NCBI GenBank assembly: GCA_036642795.1
Contig: JAVXTH010000019.1
Span: 1 to 25,998, forward strand
DNA: 25,998 nt
Origin: JAVXTH01 sp036642795
GTDB taxonomy: Bacteria > Bacillota_I > Bacilli_A > Erysipelotrichales > Erysipelotrichaceae
Reading direction: 5' to 3'
Shown here: positions 1 through 9,298 of the stretch, in pieces
Layout: every line of letters starts with the position of its first letter
Position numbering within the stretch: the first letter of the stretch is position 1
Notes under the pieces: model-generated
Seen by the model: only the letters and a program-made list of their open reading frames with translations
Databases searched by the model: none
Told to the model about the DNA's origin: nothing
Program-made: the position numbers and the translations under genes

Positions 1-23
1 CCAATTATAATGATTGGATTTTT
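1..23 (+). terminator. possible tail of an upstream terminator
   Basis: CCAAT (1-5) can pair with ATTGG (13-17) around a 7-nt loop, and a short T-run follows (19-23). It may be the end of a longer hairpin cut by the window edge. The stem is only 5 bp, so this is a weak call. Confidence 0.3.
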
Positions 24-46
24 AATAAAAATTTCTTTTTTTGAAA

Positions 47-75
47 TTGAATCGATATATTTATTGTGCTATACT
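47..75 (+). promoter_or_regulatory. sigma-A-type promoter for the multi-PAS diguanylate cyclase
   Basis: A TTGAAT -35 (47-52) and TATACT -10 (70-75) are separated by 17 nt. This would leave a leader of about 80 nt before the ATG at 166. A second TATAAT lies at 103-108 but lacks a good -35. The leader holds an 8-bp palindrome, TCGCGCGA (about 128-135), that is unusually GC-rich for this sequence. Confidence 0.55.
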
Positions 76-165
76 GAAATTATAAAAAGATATAACTTAA
101 CATATAATAAAATAACTAAATCTAGCGTCGCGCGATTTTGATTGGGCTTTTGGGGAGGAATTATT

Positions 166-3100
166 ATGAAATATTTCACACCACTAGAAGTAACGAAAGA
201 ATTTATTTTAACGCATATGGAAAAGCGAAACTTAGAAGATGCGCTCGCTTGTTTAAGTAAAAACATTCAGTGGTTTGGCACTGGGTCTTTTGAGGTTGTG
301 CATGGAATTGATGATGCCTATCGTTTATTAAGTGAAGAAATTAAAGCTTTCCCACAAGGTTATACCATTACCTTTGATGAAATGAGCGAAGTCATGCTAA
401 AGGATGATGTTGGCTCCGTGTTAGGTAAAGTCATGGTTATGGATCGTGAATGTAACAGTGAAATTGAATGTCGATTAACCACCACTTGTGTAAAGGAAAA
501 CGATGGCTTTGTGATTTCCATTTTACATATGTCGTTACCAAATGATCTACAAAACAAAGATGAATTTTATCCGCTTAAAATCGCTGAACAAAAGGTGAAG
601 GAAATCCGCGATGATTTCTGGAATACGACCATCGCAGGTGGTCTTGTTTGTTGTGATATTGAAAAAGGATTTCAAATAAAATATGCGAACGATTTCTTTA
701 TAAAATTATTAGGTTATGATGATCAAGAGGAATTTATTAAGGCAACCGATGGCAAATTTGTAAATTGTTTTGGTGATGGTGAAAACATCCAAGGGATGGA
801 AACGATTGTAAGCGAAATGAAGAATGAAGATCAACATACCTTTACCTATCGAGTAAAGACAAAGAATCATAATGAAATGTGGTTAAGAAGTTATACCCAA
901 AAATACAGTGATGAAGATTTTTCTGGTATCTTGGCATTCTGTACTGATATTACGGATATCATTGATATGGAAAATGAACTAAAAGAACAAAAGAGTCGCT
1001 TGGAGTTTTATAATACCGAAATGGAAACCATCATTAGTAATATTCCAGGTGGTGTACATCGTTGTCAATTATTTGATGTTGTTCATGTGGATTATGTAAG
1101 TCATGGCTTTGAAGAAATGTCGGGTTATAGTCAAGAAGAAATACATACATTATTTAATGATAATTATAGTTTGATGTTACTGGAAGAAGATCGTGAAGCA
1201 TTTACTTCAACGGTTGAACTTTTGTGCCAAGAACCAATGGATAAAATTCTTGAATATCGATTGAGAGCAAAGAATGGTAAGATTCTTCATGTTAGTGATC
1301 ACTTTCGTTCGATTCGCATGGAAGATGGAAGAATGTGGGGCTTTGGTGTAGCCATTGATATAACCAAACAAGAAGCTGCTTTGGCTCAATTAAGATTATT
1401 AACCGATACGATTCCTGGTGGATTAGCAGTATATGAATATTCAAGTGCAGGGCTTAAAACTTTGTATTTTAGTGATGGTGTTGCGGATTTAATGGGTTAT
1501 ACAAGAGCAGAATATGAAATCGTAGCTAAGGATAAATTAATGGAAACGGTTCAACCAGAAAACATTGAAATTATTCGAAATAAAATTCTTGAATTGAAGA
1601 ATGGAAGCAATGATATTGATATGGTTTATCAAGTCATTCGCAATCAAGGAAGTAAACGGTGGATAAATCTTAGGGGCAGTGTTTCAGAACGTCATGGTGA
1701 TGTGATTATCGTAAATGCTGTTATGTTCGATGTTAGTGAAGTCAAAGAAGCACAAGAAAAGCTGCGTATACGAGATGAAGAATATGCGCTAGCGATTAAG
1801 CAAAGTGGAAAAACAGTGTACCGTTATTCGATTCCAAATCAAACATTAACGCGTATTCAACAAACGGAAGATGTATTTGGCTTACCTGAATTTGTGAGCA
1901 ATGCACCAGTCTACTTTATTAAAGAAAATTTAATCGCCAAAGAAAGCGTTAAAGATTTTATCGACTTTTTTGATAACATTCATTCAGGAAAGAAAATGGG
2001 CAAGGCTACGATTAAAAGAAAACTAGAAAATGGTAAGTATGGATGGAGCAAATCAAACTTTACAACCTTATATTCAAATAACAATGAACCAGTATCGGCG
2101 ATTATTTCAATTGAAGATATAACGAAACAAAGAGAACAAGAAATTGAAAATGAGTTATTAAAACAAAATGAAGAATTATTTCAAATTGTCGTATCTCACT
2201 CCGATCGTTTTATCATTAAATACGATATTAAAACTAGATGCGCTTATCCACAAAAAAACGCAAGAAAGTATTTCGACTGTGAATCGATTATTTACGATGT
2301 GCCTAATTGTATCAATCACAGTGATTGGTTTACAAATGAAGCTAAAAAACAATTGATTACATTCTATGAAAACTTAATTAAAGGTGATGCTACTTCAAAA
2401 ACAATTGTAAGATTTTCTAAAACGAATTTAAAAGATTCTTGGAATTGGTTCCAATTCGATGGAAGCAATATTTATGATAAAAATGGCAAACCTGAGTATG
2501 CGGTAATATCTTTTATTGATGTTAGTGATCAATATGAAAAAGAATTAGAATTTGAACGAATGAGCAAACGAATTAATGCACTATCAAAAGGAGCTTTGTT
2601 ATACTTTGAAGCTAATTTAACGAAAATGAAGATTGAACGTTATGGTGGAAATTGGCTTAACAACTTGAATATTAATTTTAAAGAGGACTTAACAACTCTA
2701 TTAAGAAATACAGTTCATGAAGTTGTTAAAGCTGAAGATCAAGAAAAAACGATAGAATTCTTTCAAAAAGATCGATTGATTTATGATTTTACACAAGGTA
2801 AAACAGAGCGAAAAATGGAGTTTCAAATTATCCATAATAAGCAACCTTTGTGGGTCAATGCTACGATTGAAATGATAACGGATCCCTCTTCTAACAATAT
2901 TTTAATCTATATCCTTTTCAAAGATATTAACGAAGAGAAAATGAAAGAAATAAACAATGAGAAACTAGCTCAAATTGATGGAATGACAAATGTATATAAT
3001 CGAGCATCAATTGAAAAGCGTATTAAACACGAATTGAGTAAAAGTAGCAAACAACATAAAGCATTATTTATTATTGATATCGACGATTTAAAAACAATCA

Positions 3101-3456
3101 ATGATACGTATGGTCATATCCAAGGAGATCGCGCGATTATTGCTTTTGCTAATACCATTTGTAACTGGTTTAACGATAAAGCATTAATTGGTAGAATTGG
3201 TGGAGATGAATTTGTTGTCTTTATCGATGAAATAGAGAATGTTGCTCAAATTAAGGAAATGATGTTTGGTTTTAATAAAAAAATATCAGAGATAAAAATT
3301 GGTGAACATAATGATTTCCCATTACATGGAAGCATTGGAATTGCCATGAATGAAACAAGCAGTGATAACTTTCATCTATTATATAAAAAAGCAGATCAAG
3401 CTCTTTATAATGTAAAACGACAAGGTAAGAATGGATGGCTTATTTATCATGAATGA
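166..3456 (+). CDS. multi-PAS diguanylate cyclase with N-terminal NTF2-like domain
   Basis: A 1096-residue soluble sensor that should make cyclic di-GMP from two GTP. No membrane segment or signal peptide is visible. Residues about 5-130 resemble an NTF2/SnoaL-like fold. About six PAS modules follow (roughly 150-265, 285-405, 408-525, 535-655, 665-785 and a divergent one at 797-925); several end in the DIT or DVS motif that closes PAS domains. The GGDEF domain spans about 930-1090, with an intact GGDEF signature at 1012-1016 and the metal/GTP motif DIDDLKTINDTYGH near 970. The usual RxxD inhibitory site five residues before GGDEF is missing (NDKA instead), so product inhibition through that site is unlikely. 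I chose the ATG at 166 because GGGGAGG sits just before it; an in-frame ATG at 142 has no ribosome binding site. It is apparently monocistronic. No ligand can be read from sequence. Confidence 0.9.
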   Translation: MKYFTPLEVTKEFILTHMEKRNLEDALACLSKNIQWFGTGSFEVVHGIDDAYRLLSEEIKAFPQGYTITFDEMSEVMLKDDVGSVLGKVMVMDRECNSEIECRLTTTCVKENDGFVISILHMSLPNDLQNKDEFYPLKIAEQKVKEIRDDFWNTTIAGGLVCCDIEKGFQIKYANDFFIKLLGYDDQEEFIKATDGKFVNCFGDGENIQGMETIVSEMKNEDQHTFTYRVKTKNHNEMWLRSYTQKYSDEDFSGILAFCTDITDIIDMENELKEQKSRLEFYNTEMETIISNIPGGVHRCQLFDVVHVDYVSHGFEEMSGYSQEEIHTLFNDNYSLMLLEEDREAFTSTVELLCQEPMDKILEYRLRAKNGKILHVSDHFRSIRMEDGRMWGFGVAIDITKQEAALAQLRLLTDTIPGGLAVYEYSSAGLKTLYFSDGVADLMGYTRAEYEIVAKDKLMETVQPENIEIIRNKILELKNGSNDIDMVYQVIRNQGSKRWINLRGSVSERHGDVIIVNAVMFDVSEVKEAQEKLRIRDEEYALAIKQSGKTVYRYSIPNQTLTRIQQTEDVFGLPEFVSNAPVYFIKENLIAKESVKDFIDFFDNIHSGKKMGKATIKRKLENGKYGWSKSNFTTLYSNNNEPVSAIISIEDITKQREQEIENELLKQNEELFQIVVSHSDRFIIKYDIKTRCAYPQKNARKYFDCESIIYDVPNCINHSDWFTNEAKKQLITFYENLIKGDATSKTIVRFSKTNLKDSWNWFQFDGSNIYDKNGKPEYAVISFIDVSDQYEKELEFERMSKRINALSKGALLYFEANLTKMKIERYGGNWLNNLNINFKEDLTTLLRNTVHEVVKAEDQEKTIEFFQKDRLIYDFTQGKTERKMEFQIIHNKQPLWVNATIEMITDPSSNNILIYILFKDINEEKMKEINNEKLAQIDGMTNVYNRASIEKRIKHELSKSSKQHKALFIIDIDDLKTINDTYGHIQGDRAIIAFANTICNWFNDKALIGRIGGDEFVVFIDEIENVAQIKEMMFGFNKKISEIKIGEHNDFPLHGSIGIAMNETSSDNFHLLYKKADQALYNVKRQGKNGWLIYHE

Positions 3457-3488
3457 AAGGGATAATTTAGTAAAAAACCTTAATATGC

Positions 3489-3517
3489 TTGTAAACAACG
3501 ATTAGTTTCTATATAAT
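3489..3517 (+). promoter_or_regulatory. promoter of the metG T-box operon
   Basis: TTGTAA (3489-3494) and a perfect TATAAT (3512-3517) are spaced 17 nt apart. Transcription should start near 3524, just upstream of the T-box stem I. Confidence 0.75.
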
Positions 3518-3527
3518 AAGAAAGTAT

Positions 3528-3750
3528 AAAGGTTATGAAGGGAATAGTAATAAAGCAATGCAGCCTTCTAGAGAATGAAATAATTTGGTGTGAATTTCAT
3601 GGTTGTGACTTTATGAAGATGGACCCGGAACTGTTTTTCTGAAATAATTTAGGAAAAAACGTAAGCAGGCGTTAACGCATAAGGTGCATGAAAATGCATA
3701 AATTAAGGTGGTACCACGAAAGCTCTCGTCCTTTGATGAGAACTTTTTTT
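3528..3750 (+). promoter_or_regulatory. T-box leader, methionine specific
   Basis: A T-box riboswitch senses the charging state of a tRNA. The hallmark T-box sequence AAGGTGGTACCACG is present at about 3705-3718; its central bases pair with the NCCA end of uncharged tRNA. Stem I landmarks include AGTA near 3545 and a GGTG loop near 3584. The specifier codon is best read as ATG at 3619-3621, followed by a purine as expected, which fits the methionyl-tRNA synthetase gene downstream. An intrinsic terminator (3721-3750) completes the switch. When uncharged tRNA-Met binds, the antiterminator should form and metG is transcribed. The exact boundaries are approximate. Confidence 0.92.
3721..3750 (+). 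terminator. T-box attenuator terminator
   Basis: AGCTCTCGTC (3721-3730) pairs with GATGAGAACT (3734-3743), with one mismatch and one G-U, and a run of T follows to 3750. It directly follows the T-box sequence and is the regulated terminator of the leader. Confidence 0.88.
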
Positions 3751-3773
3751 ATTATCAATAAGGAGGATTACAG

Positions 3774-5735
3774 ATGAACAAAGGAAATTATTATATCACA
3801 ACGGCAATTGCATATACTTCAGGAAGGCCACATATTGGCAATACATATGAAATTATTTTGACCGATGCGATTGCTCGTTATCGTCGTTTACAAGGCTATA
3901 ACGTATTCTTTCAAACAGGAACGGATGAACATGGTCAGAAGATTGAAGAAAAAGCAGCAGAAGCAGGGGTTACACCACAAGCTTTTGTAGATGATATTGC
4001 AGGTAAGATAAGACAGAATTTTGATATGATGAATGCAAGTTATGATTATTTTGTTCGTACAACCGATAAAAAGCATATTGAAAAAGTTCAAGGTATTTTT
4101 AAGAAACTATATGAACAAGATGATATTTATAAAGGAAAATACGAAGGCTTGTATTGTACGCCTTGTGAATCTTTCTGGACACAATCACAATTAGTGGATG
4201 GTAAATGTCCGGATTGTGGTAGGGAAGTACAAAAAACAAGTGAAGAAGCTTATTTCTTTCGAATGAATAAATATGCCGATCGTTTAATTCAATACATTGA
4301 AGATCATCCTGAATTTATTCAACCAGAATCACGTAAAAATGAAATGGTTAATAATTTCTTAAAACCAGGCTTACAAGATTTATGTGTATCAAGAACTTCC
4401 TTTAAATGGGGTATTCCAGTTGATTTTGATGATAAACATGTCGTATATGTTTGGATTGATGCTCTATCAAACTATATTACTTCTTTAGGTTATGATCCTA
4501 AAGGAAATCATGAAGAAAACTTTAAAGCATTCTGGCCAGCAGATGTTCATATTATCGGGAAAGATATTCTTAGATTCCATACAATTTATTGGCCAATTAT
4601 GTTAATGGCTTTAGATTTACCATTACCAAAACAAGTATTTGGTCATCCTTGGTTGTTAGTTGGTGATGGGAAAATGTCTAAGTCAAAAGGCAATGCAATT
4701 TATGCAGATGAATTAGTAAAATACTTTGGTGTGGATGCTGTTCGTTATTTCTGCTTACATGAAATGCCATTTGCTCAAGATGGAAGCATTACTTGGGAAT
4801 TATTTATTGAACGAATTAATTCAGATTTAGCTAATATTTTAGGAAACTTAGTAAATCGTACGATTTCTATGTCAAATAAATATTTCGATGGTGTAATTAG
4901 TAATCCTAATGTTAAAGAAGACTTAGATCAAGAATTGATTGATTTAGCTTTAAATAGTGTGAAAAACGTAGAACATAAAATGAGTGATTTACATGTAGGA
5001 GATGCAATCGATGAAATCTTTACGCTACTTCGTCGTTGTAACAAATACATAGATGAAACTTCACCTTGGGTATTATGTAAAGATGAAAGCAAGAAAGATC
5101 GCTTAGCGAGCGTATTATATAATTTATTAGAATGCATTCGTTATAGTGCCGTTCTACTTCGCCCTTTCATGCCAGATACAGCGGATACAATTCTAGATGA
5201 ATTGAATACAAAACATCGTGACTTAGAAAGTCTGGAGACATTTGGTCAATTAGAAGTGAACAACAAAGTAATTGAAACACCAGTTATGATGTTTGCCCGT
5301 ATTAATGAAAAAGAAATGTTAGATAAAATTGAAGCGGACCATGCTTTGGAGGAAAAGAAAATGGAAGAAATCAAACAAGCAGAAGAAGTAGTTGAAGAAA
5401 CAAAGAAACCACAAATTACTTATGATGATTTTGATAAACTAGAAATGCGTTTAGGAACAATCGTAAAATGTGAAAAACATCCTAAAGCGGATCGTTTGTT
5501 AGTTTTCCAAATTGATTTAGGTGATGAAGTACGTCAAATTATTAGTGGCATTGCTGAGTTCTATGATGATCCTGCCGCACTTGAAGGACGTAAAGTAGTT
5601 GCTGTTACGAATTTAAAACCAGTTAAACTTCGTGGTTTAGAAAGTAATGGTATGTTATTAAGTGCTGAAGTAGATAATAAACTTGATTTAGTAACGGTAT
5701 TACGTGATATTCCAAGTGGTGCTGGAGTTAATTAA
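3774..5735 (+). CDS. metG: methionyl-tRNA synthetase
   Basis: A 653-residue cytosolic class I synthetase that charges tRNA-Met with methionine, using ATP. The HIGH-type motif HIGN is at residues 20-23 and the KMSKS motif at about 300-304. A zinc knuckle of two Cys-x2-Cys pairs (CTPC and CPDC) lies at about 127-148. The anticodon-binding helical region follows, then a Glu/Lys-rich linker and a C-terminal EMAPII/OB-fold tRNA-binding domain (about 545-653), as in the long bacterial form. The start is fixed by AAGGAGG ending nine bases before the ATG. Expression is controlled by the Met T-box. The stop codon overlaps the next start by one base (TAATG), so the small membrane gene downstream is translationally coupled. 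Confidence 0.97.
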   Translation: MNKGNYYITTAIAYTSGRPHIGNTYEIILTDAIARYRRLQGYNVFFQTGTDEHGQKIEEKAAEAGVTPQAFVDDIAGKIRQNFDMMNASYDYFVRTTDKKHIEKVQGIFKKLYEQDDIYKGKYEGLYCTPCESFWTQSQLVDGKCPDCGREVQKTSEEAYFFRMNKYADRLIQYIEDHPEFIQPESRKNEMVNNFLKPGLQDLCVSRTSFKWGIPVDFDDKHVVYVWIDALSNYITSLGYDPKGNHEENFKAFWPADVHIIGKDILRFHTIYWPIMLMALDLPLPKQVFGHPWLLVGDGKMSKSKGNAIYADELVKYFGVDAVRYFCLHEMPFAQDGSITWELFIERINSDLANILGNLVNRTISMSNKYFDGVISNPNVKEDLDQELIDLALNSVKNVEHKMSDLHVGDAIDEIFTLLRRCNKYIDETSPWVLCKDESKKDRLASVLYNLLECIRYSAVLLRPFMPDTADTILDELNTKHRDLESLETFGQLEVNNKVIETPVMMFARINEKEMLDKIEADHALEEKKMEEIKQAEEVVEETKKPQITYDDFDKLEMRLGTIVKCEKHPKADRLLVFQIDLGDEVRQIISGIAEFYDDPAALEGRKVVAVTNLKPVKLRGLESNGMLLSAEVDNKLDLVTVLRDIPSGAGVN

Positions 5736-5932
5736 TGAATAAGGCAATCCTGCAAGGATTGATGGTATCGCTTATTATTTCAATCTTTGGTGTTGCTTTC
5801 ATTATAAAAGGAGCAACATTGGTACCACAAGCACCATGGGTACCAATTGTGCTTGGCATCTTTTTACTCATTATGGGAGGATTAAGATTCCAATTGTTTT
5901 ACAAAGTACTGAAAAATCCAGACGAAAAATAA
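5735..5932 (+). CDS. small two-helix membrane protein downstream of metG
   Basis: A 65-residue protein with two hydrophobic helices (about 5-25 and 34-52) separated by a short loop with prolines, and a short charged tail. No family is recognised. Its ATG shares a base with the metG stop codon, and a terminator follows directly, so it belongs to the T-box-controlled metG transcript. No ribosome binding site of its own is obvious, consistent with reinitiation after metG. Clean membrane-protein composition and tight packing support a real gene, but function is unknown. Confidence 0.72.
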   Translation: MNKAILQGLMVSLIISIFGVAFIIKGATLVPQAPWVPIVLGIFLLIMGGLRFQLFYKVLKNPDEK

Positions 5933-5960
5933 ACTGTTATGTAAGGATAACAGTTTTTTT
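5932..5960 (+). terminator. terminator of the metG operon
   Basis: AACTGTTAT (5932-5940) pairs perfectly with ATAACAGTT (5947-5955) around a 6-nt loop, followed by a T-run to 5960. The converging permease gene ends 8 bp further on. Confidence 0.9.
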
Positions 5961-5967
5961 ATGTTTA

Positions 5968-6765
5968 TTATAATGGCATATCTTTTTTCTTAAAGATTAA
6001 ATTTCCAATCCCAAAACAGATGATCGCAAGTAAAAGCAATATACTTAATTTATAATAAGCCTCATTGCTACCAAAGATTAATTGTTCACTATTGAATAAG
6101 GTAAAGATGGTGGCATATTTGAAATTCTCTAAATTACCACCCATGTTTGCTAACATTTGAATCAAATAAAAGACAACCGCAATACTGGAAGCTAAAAAGG
6201 TTGCATTTCTTGCTTCATTAAAGATACAAGAAACAAGATAAAAGATAGCAGCAAGAGCGACATGAAGGATAAATACACCGACATTTAAACGAAGAAAGGC
6301 AAGTGTATCTAATTGATTGGGAAAGGCAAAGGCACAACCAATTATCCCAACTAAGGTACAATACAGAATTAAAACAAATAGATTACTTAGGATCACCATC
6401 ATTTGCGTGATGGATACTTTTAAACGTGAATTAGGAGAAGCAAGCAAATAAGCCATAAAGCCATGATCTACTTGTTTTGATATTAAACGAATCGCTAACA
6501 TAATCGTAAAGATCATCGGAAATACAAGCATTAACATACCATATAAATAAGTCGATAGAAAACCGATTAATGTTGCACTTGTTTGCATCATTCCAAACAT
6601 TGACATTATTTCAGGTAAACTTTTACTAAACTGACTTAGTGCACTTTCTAGTTTAGGATCGTACATCGTAATCATGATCGAAAAGTACATTGTTAAAATG
6701 GCACAGAAAGCAATGAGAAACTTATAATTTGATTTCCATCCTTGCATAAATAAAGTTTTATTCAT
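5968..6765 (-). CDS. ABC-2 type transporter permease
   Basis: A 265-residue integral membrane protein with about six hydrophobic helices, the usual layout of an ABC-2 exporter permease. It is the likely membrane partner of the ATPase encoded just upstream. An in-frame ATG exists at 6780, but I chose 6765: GGAGGT lies 7-8 bases before it and the ATG overlaps the ATPase stop in an ATGAATAA arrangement, typical of translational coupling. The substrate cannot be read from the sequence; drugs, peptides or lipids are common for this class. The downstream side faces the metG operon terminator. Confidence 0.85.
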   Translation of the reverse strand: MNKTLFMQGWKSNYKFLIAFCAILTMYFSIMITMYDPKLESALSQFSKSLPEIMSMFGMMQTSATLIGFLSTYLYGMLMLVFPMIFTIMLAIRLISKQVDHGFMAYLLASPNSRLKVSITQMMVILSNLFVLILYCTLVGIIGCAFAFPNQLDTLAFLRLNVGVFILHVALAAIFYLVSCIFNEARNATFLASSIAVVFYLIQMLANMGGNLENFKYATIFTLFNSEQLIFGSNEAYYKLSILLLLAIICFGIGNLIFKKKDMPL

Positions 6766-7648
6766 ATGGATTACCTCCATAAAAATGCATAAACACTTCT
6801 TCTAAACTCTGTGAATTTGTTTCCATATAATCAATATCATATTTACTTAAACATTGGATAAAATGATTCAAATCATTCTTAATCAATACTTCAACTTCCT
6901 TATTGTTTAATTGTTTTAAAGTCAAAGATTCTTTCATAAAAGCAGCTGTACTTTGTTCATCTTTAAAACCAATCTGATAATGTTTTGTTTTTGATTGTCT
7001 TAATGAATCGATTGTTTCAATGCTTACCATATGACCTTCTTTGATGATTCCAACGCGATCACATGTTTTTTCAACTTCTTCAAAGATGTGGGAAGACATT
7101 AAAATAGTTTTTCCTTTTTGTTTTTCTTTAAGAACTAAATCAATAAATTTACTTTGCATCAAAGGATCTAAACCACTGGTTGGTTCATCTAAAATCAATA
7201 CATCAGGATCGTGCATAAAAGCACAAACAATTCCAATTTTTTGTTTCATTCCTTTTGACATTTTCTTTATTTTACCTTTTGGATCAAGTTCGAATGTTTT
7301 TATTAATTCATTCGCTTTGCGCATATCGCTCAAACCACGATAACGGGCAATGAAATTAATAAATTCAATTCCACTCATATTCTCTGCGAAACTAATTTCA
7401 CCTGGAATATAACCGAGTTTTTCTTGAATGCTTACACTTTCTGTTTCACAATTATGAGCATTGATAAAGCATGTACCTTGTTGGGCTTTAATGAAGCCCA
7501 TAAGGTGACGAATGGTTGTTGTTTTGCCTGCTCCATTGGGACCAAGAAAACCAAATACTTCGCCCTTTTTGATATGGAAAGAAACATCAAAGATACCTTT
7601 ATGATTGCCATAATCTTTACTAAGATGATTGATTTCAATTACATTCAT
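6758..7648 (-). CDS. ABC transporter ATP-binding protein
   Basis: A 296-residue cytoplasmic ATPase of the ABC-2/CcmA-like exporter type. Walker A GPNGAGKTT is at about residues 36-44, the signature motif is MSKGMKQ near 135, Walker B with LILDEPTSGLDP near 155-166, and the switch histidine is in SSHIFEEVEK. The C-terminal 80 residues are the usual accessory region of this exporter class. A GGAGG sequence precedes the ATG. A TATACT (7678-7673 on the minus strand) could be a -10, but its -35 position is only a T-run of the upstream terminator, so the promoter is uncertain. It forms a two-gene unit with the permease. Confidence 0.93.
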   Translation of the reverse strand: MNVIEINHLSKDYGNHKGIFDVSFHIKKGEVFGFLGPNGAGKTTTIRHLMGFIKAQQGTCFINAHNCETESVSIQEKLGYIPGEISFAENMSGIEFINFIARYRGLSDMRKANELIKTFELDPKGKIKKMSKGMKQKIGIVCAFMHDPDVLILDEPTSGLDPLMQSKFIDLVLKEKQKGKTILMSSHIFEEVEKTCDRVGIIKEGHMVSIETIDSLRQSKTKHYQIGFKDEQSTAAFMKESLTLKQLNNKEVEVLIKNDLNHFIQCLSKYDIDYMETNSQSLEEVFMHFYGGNPYE

Positions 7649-7692
7649 AAGTATTCCTCCATTTATTAAAAAAGTATATCATTTATTAAGAA

Positions 7693-7719
7693 TAAAAAAA
7701 AGAGCGATTGATTCGCTCT
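7693..7719 (-). terminator. terminator of the MutS-like operon
   Basis: On the minus strand AGAGCGA and TCGCTCT (7719-7713 and 7707-7701) form a perfect 7-bp stem with a 5-nt loop, followed by eight T (7700-7693). The hairpin begins inside the stop codon of the preceding gene. Confidence 0.88.
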
Positions 7720-9298
7720 AATCAATGATTGGATCCCAAGTTCCTTTTGTTTCAAACGCTTTAAGACGTTTGGATGCATTGGTTACAATATCTTTACGAT
7801 AGCCTAATAGATTTAGTAACGCAATCGCATTTCTTGAAGTAGAAGGGCCTTTATGAATCTTATAATCAAAACTCATTTGTTCCCCTTTCATACTCTCTTT
7901 GAAATGATAATTCGCATATTCATCTTCTAATATTTTAGTTAGTTCAATATCATGAGTAGCACCTAAAACGATACAGTTTTTATTCGCAAAGGTTTTAAGG
8001 ATTTCACTACTTGCGGCAATTCGTTCCAATGTATTTGTTCCTTTTAGTATTTCATCAATGATACATAAAGTAGGAACTTCATTGTTTAAAGAATCAAGCA
8101 TTCGTTTTAAAGATTTAATCTCGGTCACAAAGTAACTTTCACTTGCGAAAAGATTGTCTTTCAGTGCCATCGATGAAACAATATGGAAATAACTAGCTTC
8201 ATAATCAACACAGAAAACAAAGTGGAAACATTGTGCGAAGATAGCGTTAATTGAAATCATCTTTAAATAAGATGATTTACCAGTAGCATTTGATCCCGTA
8301 ATCAAACGATTCTCATAAATATCAACATCGTTAGGAATTGCATTTTTAATCATTGGATGAATCATCTTTCTAGCACTGATATGAATCTTTGAATCATTTT
8401 CTATTAATTTCAATTTTGAATTTGCTTTCATCTTCACTTGATAGGAAGCAGCAGCAATTAAAGCATCTAATTCTCCAACACACATAATGGCCTTTTTAAC
8501 GCTGTCTGCGTGTTCAAAGATGTTCTGGGCATACTTATCAAAGTTTAACGCTTCTCTTTGTAAGATAAAGTTAGTAAGGCCATTGATTGGCTTATCACTA
8601 TCAAAGTAATCCAAAGCACTGGTGCTTTGTACTTTACGTAATTGTTTCGATAAATCACTCATCTGTTTACTCATCGAAGATAAACCAGTAAATTTAAGTT
8701 TTGCCAATTTATGTAAACCATTCACATGAGCAATACAATAAACCAAAGCATCGATTTGTTCACTTAATTCTTTATGTAAATAAAAGGAACGAAAGATATT
8801 AAAAACTAATAAAATAGCAGCAGGAATTAACATAATCTTGAAAACTGGAATTAAAACAAAACATAAAACACATAAAGCAATTGAAATCACTGTAATGTTT
8901 CTTCTAAATGGATTGGCAATGGAAGTATTTAATACACGTTCCATTCGATCTTGATAACGTTTATCAATATCAAATAAAATCAATTTAACTTGTTCACGTT
9001 CTTCTGGATACTTAATGGCCCAATTCATAATATCACTACGCTGTTTAAGCTCTTGGGCATTCATACAAGGTGTTCTTAACATCTGATATAAGGCAAAATC
9101 ACCACCATTACATAGAGTTGAATTCATATGAAGAAAAACTTTATCAAGTTCTAAATCATTCCATGTAATATCATCAATGGTACATGAAGTTGAGGCATAA
9201 TAAGGATATTGTTCTTTGATGATTTCAAATTGATCTTGACTCATGGCAAACAAAGGGTCATTTCCCCAAATATCTTCTAAAAAAGGTTGTGGTTTCAT
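7718..9298 (-). CDS. membrane-anchored MutS-like ATPase (second of pair)
   Basis: A 526-residue protein with the complete MutS-type ATPase at its C-terminus: Walker A GSNATGKS at 335-342, the MutS signature region ESYFVTEIKSLKRML near 387-401, Walker B LCIIDE at 411-416 followed by GTNT, and the histidine switch GATHDIEL near 446. Before it lies a helical lever/clamp-like region, and residues about 136-171 form a hydrophobic hairpin of two membrane helices. The mismatch-binding and connector domains of true MutS (about 850 residues) are absent. This makes DNA mismatch repair unlikely; it belongs to the poorly characterised membrane MutS-like group. The start at 9298 overlaps the stop of the upstream paralogue in an ATGA junction; an ATG seven codons earlier is less likely. 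MutS ATPases act as dimers, so the two neighbours may form a heterodimer. Confidence 0.86.
   Translation of the reverse strand: MKPQPFLEDIWGNDPLFAMSQDQFEIIKEQYPYYASTSCTIDDITWNDLELDKVFLHMNSTLCNGGDFALYQMLRTPCMNAQELKQRSDIMNWAIKYPEEREQVKLILFDIDKRYQDRMERVLNTSIANPFRRNITVISIALCVLCFVLIPVFKIMLIPAAILLVFNIFRSFYLHKELSEQIDALVYCIAHVNGLHKLAKLKFTGLSSMSKQMSDLSKQLRKVQSTSALDYFDSDKPINGLTNFILQREALNFDKYAQNIFEHADSVKKAIMCVGELDALIAAASYQVKMKANSKLKLIENDSKIHISARKMIHPMIKNAIPNDVDIYENRLITGSNATGKSSYLKMISINAIFAQCFHFVFCVDYEASYFHIVSSMALKDNLFASESYFVTEIKSLKRMLDSLNNEVPTLCIIDEILKGTNTLERIAASSEILKTFANKNCIVLGATHDIELTKILEDEYANYHFKESMKGEQMSFDYKIHKGPSTSRNAIALLNLLGYRKDIVTNASKRLKAFETKGTWDPIID

Noticed and set aside
142..165. Start of the first diguanylate cyclase at 142
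   Set aside because: The ribosome binding site GGGGAGG lies between this ATG and the next in-frame ATG at 166, so 166 is the real start.
69..266. Minus-strand 65-codon frame at the left end
   Set aside because: It overlaps the promoter and N-terminus of the cyclase, has no ribosome binding site and looks like a shadow of low-complexity AT-rich sequence.
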